Origin: Cellulomonas fulva
Lineage (GTDB): Bacteria > Actinomycetota > Actinomycetes > Actinomycetales > Cellulomonadaceae
Assembly: GCF_018531375.1 (NCBI RefSeq)
Contig: NZ_JAHBOH010000001.1
Span: forward strand, 1,984,001-2,048,000
Length of the DNA: 64,000 nucleotides
Direction: 5' to 3'
Under the pieces are notes generated by a model that did no database searches, was not told the DNA's origin, and was given only the letters and a program-made list of their open reading frames with translations. Position 1 is the stretch's first letter. The number at the start of each line of letters is the position of its first letter. This document shows positions 10,610-18,734 of the stretch, piece after piece. A program made the translations under genes and the position numbers.

Positions 10610-11173
10610 CTAGCCGGGCAGGCCTGCGCGACGACGCTGGCGCGCGCCGGTCACGAGCGAGCCGACGAGCAGGGCCACCCCGGCGCCGGCCACCAGCAGG
10701 ATCGCGGCGAGCCCGACGTCGATCCTCCGGTCGCCGGCCCAGGCGAGGACGCCCACGCCCAGCACCGCCAGCACGAGGCCCCAGACCACGGTGCCGACGC
10801 GCAGCGTGCGGGCGTCGACGAGCGGCGTCGAGGCCGCAGCACTCGTCGCGGCCGGCTCGTCGGACCCGCGGACCGGTGCGGCGGGACCGGTCGGGGCCGG
10901 GGCGGACGTCGGTCCCGGCACGGTCGGGACCGCGAGGGTCGGCTCCGCGAGGGTGGGGACCGCGAGGGTCGGCTCCGCGAGGGTCGGCTCCGCGACCGTG
11001 GGCAGCGCGACCGTCGGCTGCTCCTCCGACCCGTGGTCGACCGGCGTCTGCTCTGCCGTCATCTGCTCTGCCGTCTTCTGCTCTGCCCTCGTCTGCTCGG
11101 CCGTCGGCTCCGTGACCTCGACGTCCTCGACGGTCTCGGTCCGGTCCTCCGGTCGCTCCGCTGCGGTGCTCAT
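10610..11173 (-). CDS. Membrane protein of the PspC/LiaF-like cluster
   Basis: 187 residues. The first 110 are a low-complexity Thr/Glu/Pro-rich cytoplasmic region built of short repeats (TAEQ and EPTLAVPT units). The C-terminal part has two membrane helices ([20 protein letters not shown] and [20 protein letters not shown]) separated by DRRIDV. The two-helix hairpin resembles the LiaI/LiaF-TM class of accessory envelope-stress proteins; this is inference from topology and context. It overlaps the stop of the upstream PspC-domain gene by 4 bp (ATGA), so the two are co-translated. The repeat region is likely to vary in length between strains. Confidence 0.75.
   Translation of the reverse strand: MSTAAERPEDRTETVEDVEVTEPTAEQTRAEQKTAEQMTAEQTPVDHGSEEQPTVALPTVAEPTLAEPTLAVPTLAEPTLAVPTVPGPTSAPAPTGPAAPVRGSDEPAATSAAASTPLVDARTLRVGTVVWGLVLAVLGVGVLAWAGDRRIDVGLAAILLVAGAGVALLVGSLVTGARQRRRAGLPG
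10921..11103 (-). repeat. In-gene 15-bp tandem repeats
   Basis: Two imperfect repeat blocks inside the cytoplasmic region of the preceding membrane-protein gene. One is built on CGCGAGGGTCGGCTC-type units encoding EPTLAVPTL (about 10921-11010), the other on CTGCTCTGCCGTC-type units encoding TAEQ (about 11041-11103). Unit length is a multiple of three, so copy-number change would keep the frame. Confidence 0.7.
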
Positions 11174-12762
11174 GCGTCCTCCCTCGTGACGGTCACGTCG
11201 CCGAGCCCGACGGAGATGTCGAGCGAGAGCTGGGCGGTGCCGTCGGTGCTGGCCTGGTCCTGGAACGTCTGGTGCTCGATGCCGGCGCCGCCGACCTGCT
11301 CGGAGCTGCCGTCGACGTCCCACGTGACGGAACCGAGCCCGACGCGGACGTCCGCCGCCACCGCGGCGTCCTGCGGGACGACCACCGTGACGCGTCCGGC
11401 GCCGACCGAGACCGGCACGGTGAGCGTCGAGGAGGTCAGCGGGACGTCGGTGAGGTCGAACGTCGTCTCACCGGCGCCCACCTGCAGCCCTTCGCCGGCG
11501 GCGGCCCGGGACGAGACCGTGACGGTCGACGTGCCCCACCGCGTGCCCTCGTCGTGGACCCACCCCGAGTCCCCGACGGCCCCCGCCGGCAGTGCGACGA
11601 CGAGCGCGACGATCGCGAGGAACCCGAGCGATCCCGAGGAGCGTCCGCGCAGCCCGGCGACGACGATCCCGAGGCCCGCGAGCACGGCGGTCACGCCGAG
11701 CGTCGTGAGCAGGACCGGGCCGTCGAACGCGCCGGTGCGGGACGCGGCGAGCAGGCCGGCGAGCGTGAGCAGCGCCAGCGCGACGACGACGCCGAGCGAG
11801 GCGGCACCCGGGCCGCGGCGCCGGGGCTTGGCCGGTCGCGGCGGGACCGGCGGTCGCGGCGGCGCCACGGGCGTCGGCGGTCCGGACGGGTAGGGGGCGC
11901 GGGCGCGGGCGTGCGCGGTGCTGCCGTGGTGCGTCCACGCGCTGTGCGCGTACGGGGAGGCCGGGGCCGGCCGCGTCGGCGGTGCGGACGGGGTCGCGGC
12001 GTCGGTGGGCTGCGACGACGGCCGGGCGTCGGCGGACCCGTACGACGGCTGGCCGTAGGGCGCCTGACCGTACGGTGGCTGGCCGTAGGGCGGCTGGCCG
12101 TAGGGCGGCTGGCCGGACGGCGCCCGACCGGACGGCGTGCGTCCGGGGGGCGGCCCGTACGGCGGCCCGTAGGGCGAGGTGGGCGCGGGTGGCCGAGGGC
12201 CGCGGTCGCGCTGCGACCGCGTGATCACCAGCACGGTCACGACGACGAGCGACGCGATGAAGCCGAACCAGAGCAGCCCGCCGATCGCGTCCAGGATGTG
12301 CGCGACCCAGTGCGGTCCGGGTCCCCAGCCGCCGCCCCACGCGTCGGAGCCGCGGGAGGCGCCCAGCACGACGAGCGCGGCGGCGCCGACGATCGCGACG
12401 TCGAACCGCCCGGCGATCGTCTCCTCGAGGTGGATGCGCCCGTCCCGGCGCTCGGGCAGGAGCGCCCACGCGATGCCGTACGCGACCGCACCCGCACCGC
12501 CGAGCAGCAGCGTGACCGCGAGGATGCCGCGCACGACGAGCGGGTCGACGCCGAACCGGTCGGCGACGCCGGAGCACACGCCGGCGACCCAGCGGTCGTC
12601 CGTGCGCTGGACGCCGAGCCGGCGGACGGCTCCGAAGAAGCCGTGCTGGTCGCGGCCGGGCGGGGGCGACGCCGGGGCGGGCGCGTCGACGGGCGGGGCG
12701 CCGCCCGCGGTGGAGCCGGGCGCCGGCTCGTCGGGCGGGGGAGTGGGCTGGGACTCGGTCAT
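11170..12762 (-). CDS. PspC-domain membrane protein with LiaF/toast-rack-like C terminus
   Basis: 530 residues. A PspC domain (about 45-105) contains [20 protein letters not shown] and a membrane helix. More helices follow, then a long Gly/Pro/Tyr-rich linker (PPYGQ repeats), a second cluster of three helices, and a C-terminal extracytoplasmic beta-rich domain rich in repeating V-x-VGxG-x-T-x-D strands ([38 protein letters not shown]). This order matches actinobacterial envelope-stress proteins that work with a PspC-kinase. Such proteins sense or respond to membrane damage. ATG 12762 is used because the upstream open frame is antisense to the kinase gene. Diverges from the kinase/regulator operon. 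Confidence 0.88.
   Translation of the reverse strand: MTESQPTPPPDEPAPGSTAGGAPPVDAPAPASPPPGRDQHGFFGAVRRLGVQRTDDRWVAGVCSGVADRFGVDPLVVRGILAVTLLLGGAGAVAYGIAWALLPERRDGRIHLEETIAGRFDVAIVGAAALVVLGASRGSDAWGGGWGPGPHWVAHILDAIGGLLWFGFIASLVVVTVLVITRSQRDRGPRPPAPTSPYGPPYGPPPGRTPSGRAPSGQPPYGQPPYGQPPYGQAPYGQPSYGSADARPSSQPTDAATPSAPPTRPAPASPYAHSAWTHHGSTAHARARAPYPSGPPTPVAPPRPPVPPRPAKPRRRGPGAASLGVVVALALLTLAGLLAASRTGAFDGPVLLTTLGVTAVLAGLGIVVAGLRGRSSGSLGFLAIVALVVALPAGAVGDSGWVHDEGTRWGTSTVTVSSRAAAGEGLQVGAGETTFDLTDVPLTSSTLTVPVSVGAGRVTVVVPQDAAVAADVRVGLGSVTWDVDGSSEQVGGAGIEHQTFQDQASTDGTAQLSLDISVGLGDVTVTREDA
12041..12120 (-). repeat. In-gene 15-bp tandem repeat encoding PPYGQ
   Basis: About five consecutive 15-bp units (GGCCGTAGGGCGGCT on the plus strand) encode [16 protein letters not shown] sequence, a flexible linker between the two membrane portions of the PspC-domain protein. 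In-frame expansion or contraction is possible. Confidence 0.75.
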
Positions 12763-12921
12763 GACGTCGATCGTGGTCGATGCGGACCGGCCGGGGTATC
12801 GGGTGCTCCCCTGAACGGACCCTGACTCGACCGGGGTCCGCCCCCTGGCCACCCCCTGGTCTTGTGCCCGGGGGCCCTCCGGACGTGCCTGCGAGGGCGT
12901 GCGACGTGTGACGATGCCGGT

Positions 12922-14283
12922 GTGGACGTCCCCGCTCAGAGCGCTGCTGCGTCGGCCGCCCGGCCGTCGTGGCCGGTCCGGTCGCGCCCGCCCCTGCGCC
13001 GCGTGCAGCGCGGCCGCTGGGTCGCCGGCGTCGCGGCGGGCCTCGCCGCGCACCTCGACGTGCCCGTCGGCCTGGTGCGGCTCACCTTCGTGGTGCTGGG
13101 CGCCCTCGGCGGCACCGGCGTGTTCCTCTACGGGTTCTGGTGGCTCGCGGTGCCCGCGGGCGACCCCTGGGACGCCGCGGCCAAGGCCCGGCCGAGCACG
13201 CTGACCCGCCTCGCGCGCCGTCCGGACGCGGGTCCCGACGAGACCGGGCGGGGCCGGCGCTGGCCCGTGACGGACATCGCCGTCGGGCTGCTCCTCGTCG
13301 TCGTCGCGGCCGTGCTCGTCGCCCTGCGGCAGGACCGCATGGACGCCGGCTGGGTGCTGCCCGTCCTGGTCCTGCTCGCGGGCGTCGCGCTGGCGTGGAG
13401 CCAGCTCGACGACGTCGCGCGGGGTCGCTGGCGCAGCCGCGCGGGGGGCCGCACCCCGGTGTCGGTGCTGCGCCTGCTGGGCGGCGTGGTGCTCGCGGGG
13501 GTCGGCGTCCTCCTGCTCGTCGGGCAGGCCAGCGGACCCGGCGTGGACGCGGCGACGCTGGTGCAGGCGGTCGTCGCGTCGCTCGCGGTGCTGGCGGGGG
13601 TCGCGCTCGTGCTCGCCCCCTGGTGGCTGCGGCTGTGGCGGGAGCTGTCCGACGAGCGCGCGGCGCGGGCGCGCGAGTCCGAGCGGGCCGACATCGCGGC
13701 CCACCTGCACGACTCGGTGCTGCAGACGCTCGCGCTCATCCGGGCGCGGGCGGACGACCCGGAGGTCGCCCGCATGGCGCGCGCGCAGGAGCGCGAGCTG
13801 CGCGAGTGGCTGTACGACGACCGGCCCGCGCCGGGCACGTCGCTCGCGGCGGCGCTGCGGGCGGTCGTCGCCGAGGTCGAGGACTCCCGCTCGGGCCCGG
13901 GCGGCGACCCGGTGGCGGTCGAGGCGGTCGTCGTCGGCGACCGCGTGCCCGACGACGCGACGGCCGCGCTCCTGCAGGCGACGCGCGAGGCGCTGGTCAA
14001 CGCGGTGGTGCACGGTCGGCCGCCCGTGTCGCTCTACCTCGAGGTCGGCGAGCGCGACGTCGAGGTCTTCGTGAAGGACCGGGGCGACGGGTTCGACCCC
14101 GACGACATCGGACCGGACCGCTTCGGCGTGCGCGAGTCGATCATGGGCCGGGTGCGCCGACGTGGCGGCACCGCCGTGGTGACGAGCAGGATCGGCCACG
14201 GCACCGAGGTCCACCTGACCATGCCGTTCGCACCGTCCCCGGTGACGGACGAGCAGCCCGAGCGAGAGGAGCGAGGCGCATGA
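12922..14283 (+). CDS. PspC-domain sensor histidine kinase
   Basis: Membrane histidine kinase of about 453 residues. It starts with its own PspC domain (about 27-85; [20 protein letters not shown]), followed by four to five membrane helices. Next come a HisKA_3-type dimerisation helix with phospho-acceptor His near residue 263 ([12 protein letters not shown]) and an ATPase domain ([25 protein letters not shown]). It would phosphorylate the response regulator whose ATG overlaps its stop by 4 bp. The GTG at 12922 gives a compact N terminus; the frame is open to GTG 12862. With the divergent PspC/LiaF-like gene it forms an envelope-stress module of the Psp/LiaRS type. Signal unknown. Confidence 0.9.
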   Translation: MDVPAQSAAASAARPSWPVRSRPPLRRVQRGRWVAGVAAGLAAHLDVPVGLVRLTFVVLGALGGTGVFLYGFWWLAVPAGDPWDAAAKARPSTLTRLARRPDAGPDETGRGRRWPVTDIAVGLLLVVVAAVLVALRQDRMDAGWVLPVLVLLAGVALAWSQLDDVARGRWRSRAGGRTPVSVLRLLGGVVLAGVGVLLLVGQASGPGVDAATLVQAVVASLAVLAGVALVLAPWWLRLWRELSDERAARARESERADIAAHLHDSVLQTLALIRARADDPEVARMARAQERELREWLYDDRPAPGTSLAAALRAVVAEVEDSRSGPGGDPVAVEAVVVGDRVPDDATAALLQATREALVNAVVHGRPPVSLYLEVGERDVEVFVKDRGDGFDPDDIGPDRFGVRESIMGRVRRRGGTAVVTSRIGHGTEVHLTMPFAPSPVTDEQPEREERGA

Positions 14284-14969
14284 CCGACCCGACGAGCGGG
14301 CAGCCGACCGTCCCCGCCGGCGCGCCCGTGGACGTGGTGCTGGTCGACGACCACCACATGTTCCGGGCGGGCGTGCGGGCCTCCCTGGACGACCGCGTGA
14401 CCATCGTGGGCGAGGCGGCGAGCGTGGACGAGGCCGTGCGCGTCGTGCACGCGCTGGCGCCTCCCGTGGTGCTCCTGGACGTGCACCTGCCCGGCGGCGA
14501 CGGGGGCGGGGGAGCGGAGGTCATCCGGGCCTGCGCGGACCTTCCGGGTACGCGGTTCCTGGCGCTCTCGGTCTCCGACGCCGCCGACGACGTGGTCGCG
14601 GTGATCCGTGCCGGCGCGCGCGGGTACGTGACGAAGGCGATCGACGGCCCCGCGCTCGTCGACGCGGTGCGCCGGGTGGCGGACGGGGACGCGGTGTTCT
14701 CGCCGCGGCTCGCGGGCTTCGTCCTGGACGCGTTCGGCGCCGCCGCCGGCGACGTGGCGACGGGGGACGACGAGCTCGACCGGCTGAGCGCGCGCGAGCG
14801 GGAGGTCATGCGCCTGATCGCCCGTGGCTACACGTACCGCGAGGTGGCCTCCGAGCTGTTCATCTCGATCAAGACCGTGGAGACCCACGTCTCGGCGGTG
14901 CTGCGCAAGCTGCAGCTGTCGAGCCGGCACGAGCTGACCCGGTGGGCGGCGGCGCGCCGGCTGCTGTGA
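14280..14969 (+). CDS. LuxR-family response regulator
   Basis: NarL/FixJ-type regulator of 229 residues. The receiver domain has the acidic pair DDHH near residue 21, phospho-acceptor Asp67 ([14 protein letters not shown]), Ser/Thr switch ALSVSD and Lys in YVTKAIDG. The C-terminal LuxR helix-turn-helix contains [20 protein letters not shown] and [21 protein letters not shown] overlaps the kinase stop (ATGA) with GAGAGGAG before it, so kinase and regulator are made together. It probably controls the divergent PspC/LiaF-like pair and perhaps itself; no clear operator repeat was seen in the 159-bp divergent spacer. Confidence 0.93.
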   Translation: MTDPTSGQPTVPAGAPVDVVLVDDHHMFRAGVRASLDDRVTIVGEAASVDEAVRVVHALAPPVVLLDVHLPGGDGGGGAEVIRACADLPGTRFLALSVSDAADDVVAVIRAGARGYVTKAIDGPALVDAVRRVADGDAVFSPRLAGFVLDAFGAAAGDVATGDDELDRLSAREREVMRLIARGYTYREVASELFISIKTVETHVSAVLRKLQLSSRHELTRWAAARRLL

Positions 14970-15021
14970 GCTTTTCTGACGGCCCGTCAGATCAGGTCCC
15001 GCGGTCCCCTATCCTGGGCGC

Positions 15022-15369
15022 ATGGAGCTGCTGAAGAACGTCCTCGTCGTGCTGCACCTGATCGGCTGGGCCATCGTGCTCGGCGGCACGCTGGTCAACC
15101 TGCGCACGCCCCGGATCGCGACGGGCGTGCTGCACGGCGCCCTCACGGCGCTGGTCACCGGGATCCTCATCGTCGGCGTCTCGGAGATGAGCGACGAGCT
15201 GCGGGACCCCAACATGGCCAAGATCGGCGTCAAGCTGGTGATCGCGCTCGTGGTCACGGCCCTGGTCGTCGTCGGTCAGCGCCGGCCGGAGAAGGTCACC
15301 ACCGGCTTCCTCGGCGCGATCGCGGGGCTGACGGCGCTGAACGTCGCGATCGCGGTCCTCTGGCGCTGA
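15022..15369 (+). CDS. Small four-helix membrane protein
   Basis: 115 residues with four hydrophobic helices. They start right at the N terminus (VLVVLHLIGWAIVLGGTLV), and a short polar loop MSDELRDPNMAKIGVKL lies between helices two and three. Similar short proteins are widespread in actinobacteria and unstudied; the histidine in the first helix (LHLIGW) recalls heme or CopD-like membrane proteins, but that is speculation. TATCCT lies exactly six bases before ATG 15022, so the mRNA is probably leaderless. It stands alone between the response regulator and a DUF456 gene. Confidence 0.75.
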   Translation: MELLKNVLVVLHLIGWAIVLGGTLVNLRTPRIATGVLHGALTALVTGILIVGVSEMSDELRDPNMAKIGVKLVIALVVTALVVVGQRRPEKVTTGFLGAIAGLTALNVAIAVLWR

Positions 15370-15388
15370 CGGCGCTGACGGCGCTGAT
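15362..15388. repeat. Triple 9-bp tandem repeat
   Basis: GGCGCTGAC repeated three times (the last copy ending in T), covering the stop codon of the small membrane protein and the start of the spacer before the DUF456 gene. A related copy lies inside the gene near 15328. Confidence 0.6.
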
Positions 15389-15418
15389 CACCGCCGACCG
15401 CCGGTAGTCTCGGCGCCC

Positions 15419-15901
15419 GTGGCCGTCTGGGGAGAGGTGCTCGTCGGGCTCGCCGTGCTCGTCGGCCTGTTCGGGGTCGTCGTCCAGGTGCTGCCGGGCT
15501 CGCTGCTGGTGCTCGCGGCCGTGGCGCTGTGGGGCGTCGTCACGGGCGGTGCGGTCGGCTGGACCGTCGTCGCGGTCGCGGTCCTCGCCACGGCGGTCGC
15601 GGGCGTGGTGAAGTACCTGCTCGCGGGGCGGCACCTGAAGCGGGCGGGCGTGCCGTCCAGCACGCTCGTGTGGGGCGGTGTCGCGGGCGTCGTCGGCTTC
15701 TTCCTGATCCCCGTGGTCGGGATCCTCGTCGGGTTCGTCGGCGGGACGTACCTGGCGGAGTGGGTGCGCGTGCGCGAGCCGGGGGCCGCGTGGCGGGCCA
15801 CGGTGGCGGCCATGCAGGCCACCGGCCTGACCATCCTCGTCGAGCTCGCCGGCGCCCTGGTCTGCGCCGCCGCGTGGGGCGTGGGGCTCGCGCTCGCCTG
15901 A
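15419..15901 (+). CDS. DUF456 membrane protein
   Basis: 160-residue integral membrane protein of the DUF456 family: glycine-rich helices LVGLAVLVGLFGVVVQVLPG, a middle pair with a short basic loop (KYLLAGRHLKRAGVP), and the family block GFFLIPVVGILVGFVGGTYLAEW. Function unknown; the Gly-rich repeats resemble glycine-zipper membrane proteins. GTG 15419 is preceded eight bases upstream by TAGTCT, so the leader would be absent or only a couple of bases. No obvious operon with neighbours. Confidence 0.85.
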   Translation: MAVWGEVLVGLAVLVGLFGVVVQVLPGSLLVLAAVALWGVVTGGAVGWTVVAVAVLATAVAGVVKYLLAGRHLKRAGVPSSTLVWGGVAGVVGFFLIPVVGILVGFVGGTYLAEWVRVREPGAAWRATVAAMQATGLTILVELAGALVCAAAWGVGLALA

Positions 15902-15986
15902 GCCGGTCCCCGGCCGGTCCGGCCCGTCCCCGACCGTGCACCGGCGTGCCTCGCGTGTCGGTGGCGGCGCCTAGGCTGGGTCCGCC

Positions 15987-18560
15987 ATGACGTCCTTGTT
16001 CGATCACCTCGCCCTGCCCGGCCACCCCGCCCCGCCCGCGCGCTCGCACGTCGGCGACCCGTCCGGGCTGCCGCTCGTCATGCCTCCGCGGGGGGAGGAC
16101 GAGCACGGAGAACGCGGCGCGGGCCGGGAGCACGACGAGGCGGCGCGCGCGGCCCGCGCGGAGTCCCTGCTCGAGGGCCTGAACCCGCAGCAGCGCGAGG
16201 CGGTCGTGCACCACGGCGGCCCGCTGCTCATCGTGGCCGGCGCGGGCTCGGGCAAGACGCGCGTGCTGACGCACCGGATCGGCTACCTGCTCGCCACACG
16301 GCGTGCCCGGGCGGGCGAGGTCATGGCGATCACGTTCACCAACAAGGCCGCGGCGGAGATGCGCGAGCGGGTGACCGACCTCGTCGGCCCGGCGGCGGGC
16401 CGGATGTGGGTCTCCACGTTCCACTCCGCGTGCGTGCGCATCCTGCGCCGCGAGGCGCAGACGCTGGGCCTGCGGTCGAGCTTCTCGATCTACGACTCCG
16501 CGGACTCGCAGCGGCTGCTCACCCTCGTCGCGCGCGAGCTCGAGCTGGACCCCAAGAAGTACCCGGCCAAGGCGCTCGCCTCGAAGATCTCCTCCCTCAA
16601 GGACGAGCTCGTGGACCCGGAGTCCTTCGCCGCGACGTCGGGCGGCGGGGCGGCGAACGACTTCGACGCGGCGCTCGCGCAGGTCTACACGCGCTACCAG
16701 GCCCGGCTGCGGCAGGCCCACGCCCTCGACTTCGACGACCTGATCATGACCACGGTCCACCTGCTGCAGGCCTTCCCTGCCGTCGCCGAGCACTACCGCC
16801 GCCGGTTCCGGCACGTGCTGGTCGACGAGTACCAGGACACCAACCACGCGCAGTACGTGCTGGTCCGCGAGCTCGTGGGCACGGGCGAGGGCGACGTCGA
16901 GCGCGGCGAGCTCACGGTCGTCGGGGACGCCGACCAGTCCATCTACGCGTTCCGCGGCGCCAACATCCGCAACATCCTGGAGTTCGAGGCGGACTACCCG
17001 GACGCGCGCACCATCCTGCTCGAGCAGAACTACCGCTCGACGCAGACGATCCTGTCGGCGGCGAACGCGGTCATCAGCAAGAACCCCGGCCGCAAGCCCA
17101 AGCGGCTGTGGACGGACTCGGGCGCGGGGGCGCAGATCGTCGCGTACGTCGCCGACGACGAGCGCGAGGAGGCCCGGTTCGTCGTCGAGGAGATCGACCG
17201 GCTCGGGGACAGCGACGGCGTGCGGCCGGGCGACGTCGCGGTGTTCTACCGCGCGAACGCGCAGTCGCGCGTGATCGAGGACGCGCTCGTGCGCGTCGGG
17301 CTGCCGTACAAGCTCGTCGGCGGCACGCGGTTCTACGAGCGCAAGGAGATCAAGGACGCGGTCGCCTACCTGCGCGCGGTCGCGAACCCCGACGACGACG
17401 TGAACCTGCGGCGCATCCTCAACGTGCCCAAGCGCGGTCTGGGCGAGCGCTCCGAGGCGATGGTCGCGTCGTTCGCGGAGCGGGAGCGGATCTCCTTCGG
17501 CGCCGCGCTCGAGCGGCTGGACGAGGTCCCGGGCCTGGGCTCGCGCGCGATCACCGGCCTGGGCGGCTTCGCCGAGATGATGACGGGGCTGCGCGAGCTC
17601 GCCGCAGGCGCGGGTCCGGCGGAGGTGCTGGGTGCCGTGCTGGACCGCTCGGGCTACCTGGCCGAGCTGCGCGCGAGCGAGGACCCCCAGGACGCCTCGC
17701 GCGTCGAGAACCTCGCCGAGCTCCACGCCGTCGCGAGCGAGTTCGAGCAGAGCGACCCCGAGGGCGACCTGGCCGACTTCCTCGAGCGCGTCTCGCTCGT
17801 GGCGGACTCCGACCAGATCCCCGCCGCCGACGCGGGGGAGCAGGAGTCGGGCCCCGAGCCGGGCGTCGTCACGCTCATGACGCTGCACACGGCGAAGGGG
17901 CTCGAGTTCCCGGTCGTCTTCCTCACGGGCCTCGAGGACGGCACCTTCCCGCACATGCGCTCGCTGGCCGACACCGACCAACTCGCGGAGGAGCGGCGGC
18001 TCGCCTACGTCGGGCTCACCCGGGCGCGCGAGCGGCTGTACATCTCGCGCGCGGCGATCCGGACCGCGTGGGGCGTGCCCAACGAGTTCCCGCCGAGCCG
18101 GTTCCTGGCGGACCTGCCGGACGAGCTCATCGACTGGCGTCGGCGCGAGTCGTCCACGTCGCAGCTGCGCGGCGGCTGGGGCTCCGGGTTCGGCGCCGGC
18201 CAGCGCGGTGGGTCGGGCGGCGGGTACGGCTCTGGTGGGTACGGCTCGGGCGGCTACGGCTCCGGTGGGTACGGCTCGGGCGGCAAGACCGGGAGCGGGA
18301 GCTCAGGCGGTCGCTCGGCGTCGCGCGACGCCCGCCCGGCGCTGCCCTCGACGGGCGCCTCGTTCGGCTCCGCCACGCCGCGCTCGGACGCCGCGATCCC
18401 GCAGCTCGCGATCGGGGACCGCGTCACGCACGACGCGTACGGTCTCGGCACCGTCGTGGGGCTCGAGGGCGCGGGGCACAACGCGGTCGTCAAGGTGGAC
18501 TTCGGCTCCGAGGGTGCCAAGCGGCTGCTGCTGCGGTTCTCACCGGTCACCAAGCTGTAG
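15987..18560 (+). CDS. pcrA: UvrD/PcrA-type ATP-dependent DNA helicase
   Basis: Superfamily 1A 3'-5' helicase of 857 residues acting in nucleotide excision repair, replication restart and removal of RecA filaments. Motif I AGAGSGKTRVLTHRI at about 84, motif Ia ITFTNKAAAEM, motif II DEYQDTN starting near Asp280, motif III GDADQSIYAFRGA, motif IV EQNYRS, motif V TLHTAKGLEFP and motif VI YVGLTRARERL are all present. Residues about 741-775 are a Gly/Ser/Tyr repeat linker, followed by the C-terminal Tudor-like domain (IGDRVTHDAYGLGTVVGLEG) that in PcrA binds RNA polymerase. TAGGCT nine bases before ATG suggests a very short leader. Monocistronic. Confidence 0.96.
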   Translation: MTSLFDHLALPGHPAPPARSHVGDPSGLPLVMPPRGEDEHGERGAGREHDEAARAARAESLLEGLNPQQREAVVHHGGPLLIVAGAGSGKTRVLTHRIGYLLATRRARAGEVMAITFTNKAAAEMRERVTDLVGPAAGRMWVSTFHSACVRILRREAQTLGLRSSFSIYDSADSQRLLTLVARELELDPKKYPAKALASKISSLKDELVDPESFAATSGGGAANDFDAALAQVYTRYQARLRQAHALDFDDLIMTTVHLLQAFPAVAEHYRRRFRHVLVDEYQDTNHAQYVLVRELVGTGEGDVERGELTVVGDADQSIYAFRGANIRNILEFEADYPDARTILLEQNYRSTQTILSAANAVISKNPGRKPKRLWTDSGAGAQIVAYVADDEREEARFVVEEIDRLGDSDGVRPGDVAVFYRANAQSRVIEDALVRVGLPYKLVGGTRFYERKEIKDAVAYLRAVANPDDDVNLRRILNVPKRGLGERSEAMVASFAERERISFGAALERLDEVPGLGSRAITGLGGFAEMMTGLRELAAGAGPAEVLGAVLDRSGYLAELRASEDPQDASRVENLAELHAVASEFEQSDPEGDLADFLERVSLVADSDQIPAADAGEQESGPEPGVVTLMTLHTAKGLEFPVVFLTGLEDGTFPHMRSLADTDQLAEERRLAYVGLTRARERLYISRAAIRTAWGVPNEFPPSRFLADLPDELIDWRRRESSTSQLRGGWGSGFGAGQRGGSGGGYGSGGYGSGGYGSGGYGSGGKTGSGSSGGRSASRDARPALPSTGASFGSATPRSDAAIPQLAIGDRVTHDAYGLGTVVGLEGAGHNAVVKVDFGSEGAKRLLLRFSPVTKL
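18211..18290 (+). repeat. In-gene 15-bp tandem repeat encoding GSGGY
   Basis: About five 15-bp units (GGTGGGTACGGCTC and variants) in pcrA encode YGSGGYGSGG-type linker joining the helicase core to the C-terminal Tudor-like domain. Units are multiples of three. Confidence 0.8.
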
Positions 18561-18734
18561 CGGAGGCCGGTTCTCGGGGTGCGTCCGGGGCGTCCGGGTT
18601 CGTCCCGGTTCCGTGCGCGCGGTGAGCGTCCGGCGCCCGCGTCCGTCCGGATCCGGCGACGCGCGGAGTGTCACGTCGTGGGGCGGGGTCGGGGCGACCT
18701 ACCGTGAGGTCGTCCCTCTCGATGCGAGGTGCCC

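Noticed and set aside
9338..11893. 851-codon plus-strand frame
   Set aside because: Crosses real genes on both strands, with Arg-rich shadow composition.
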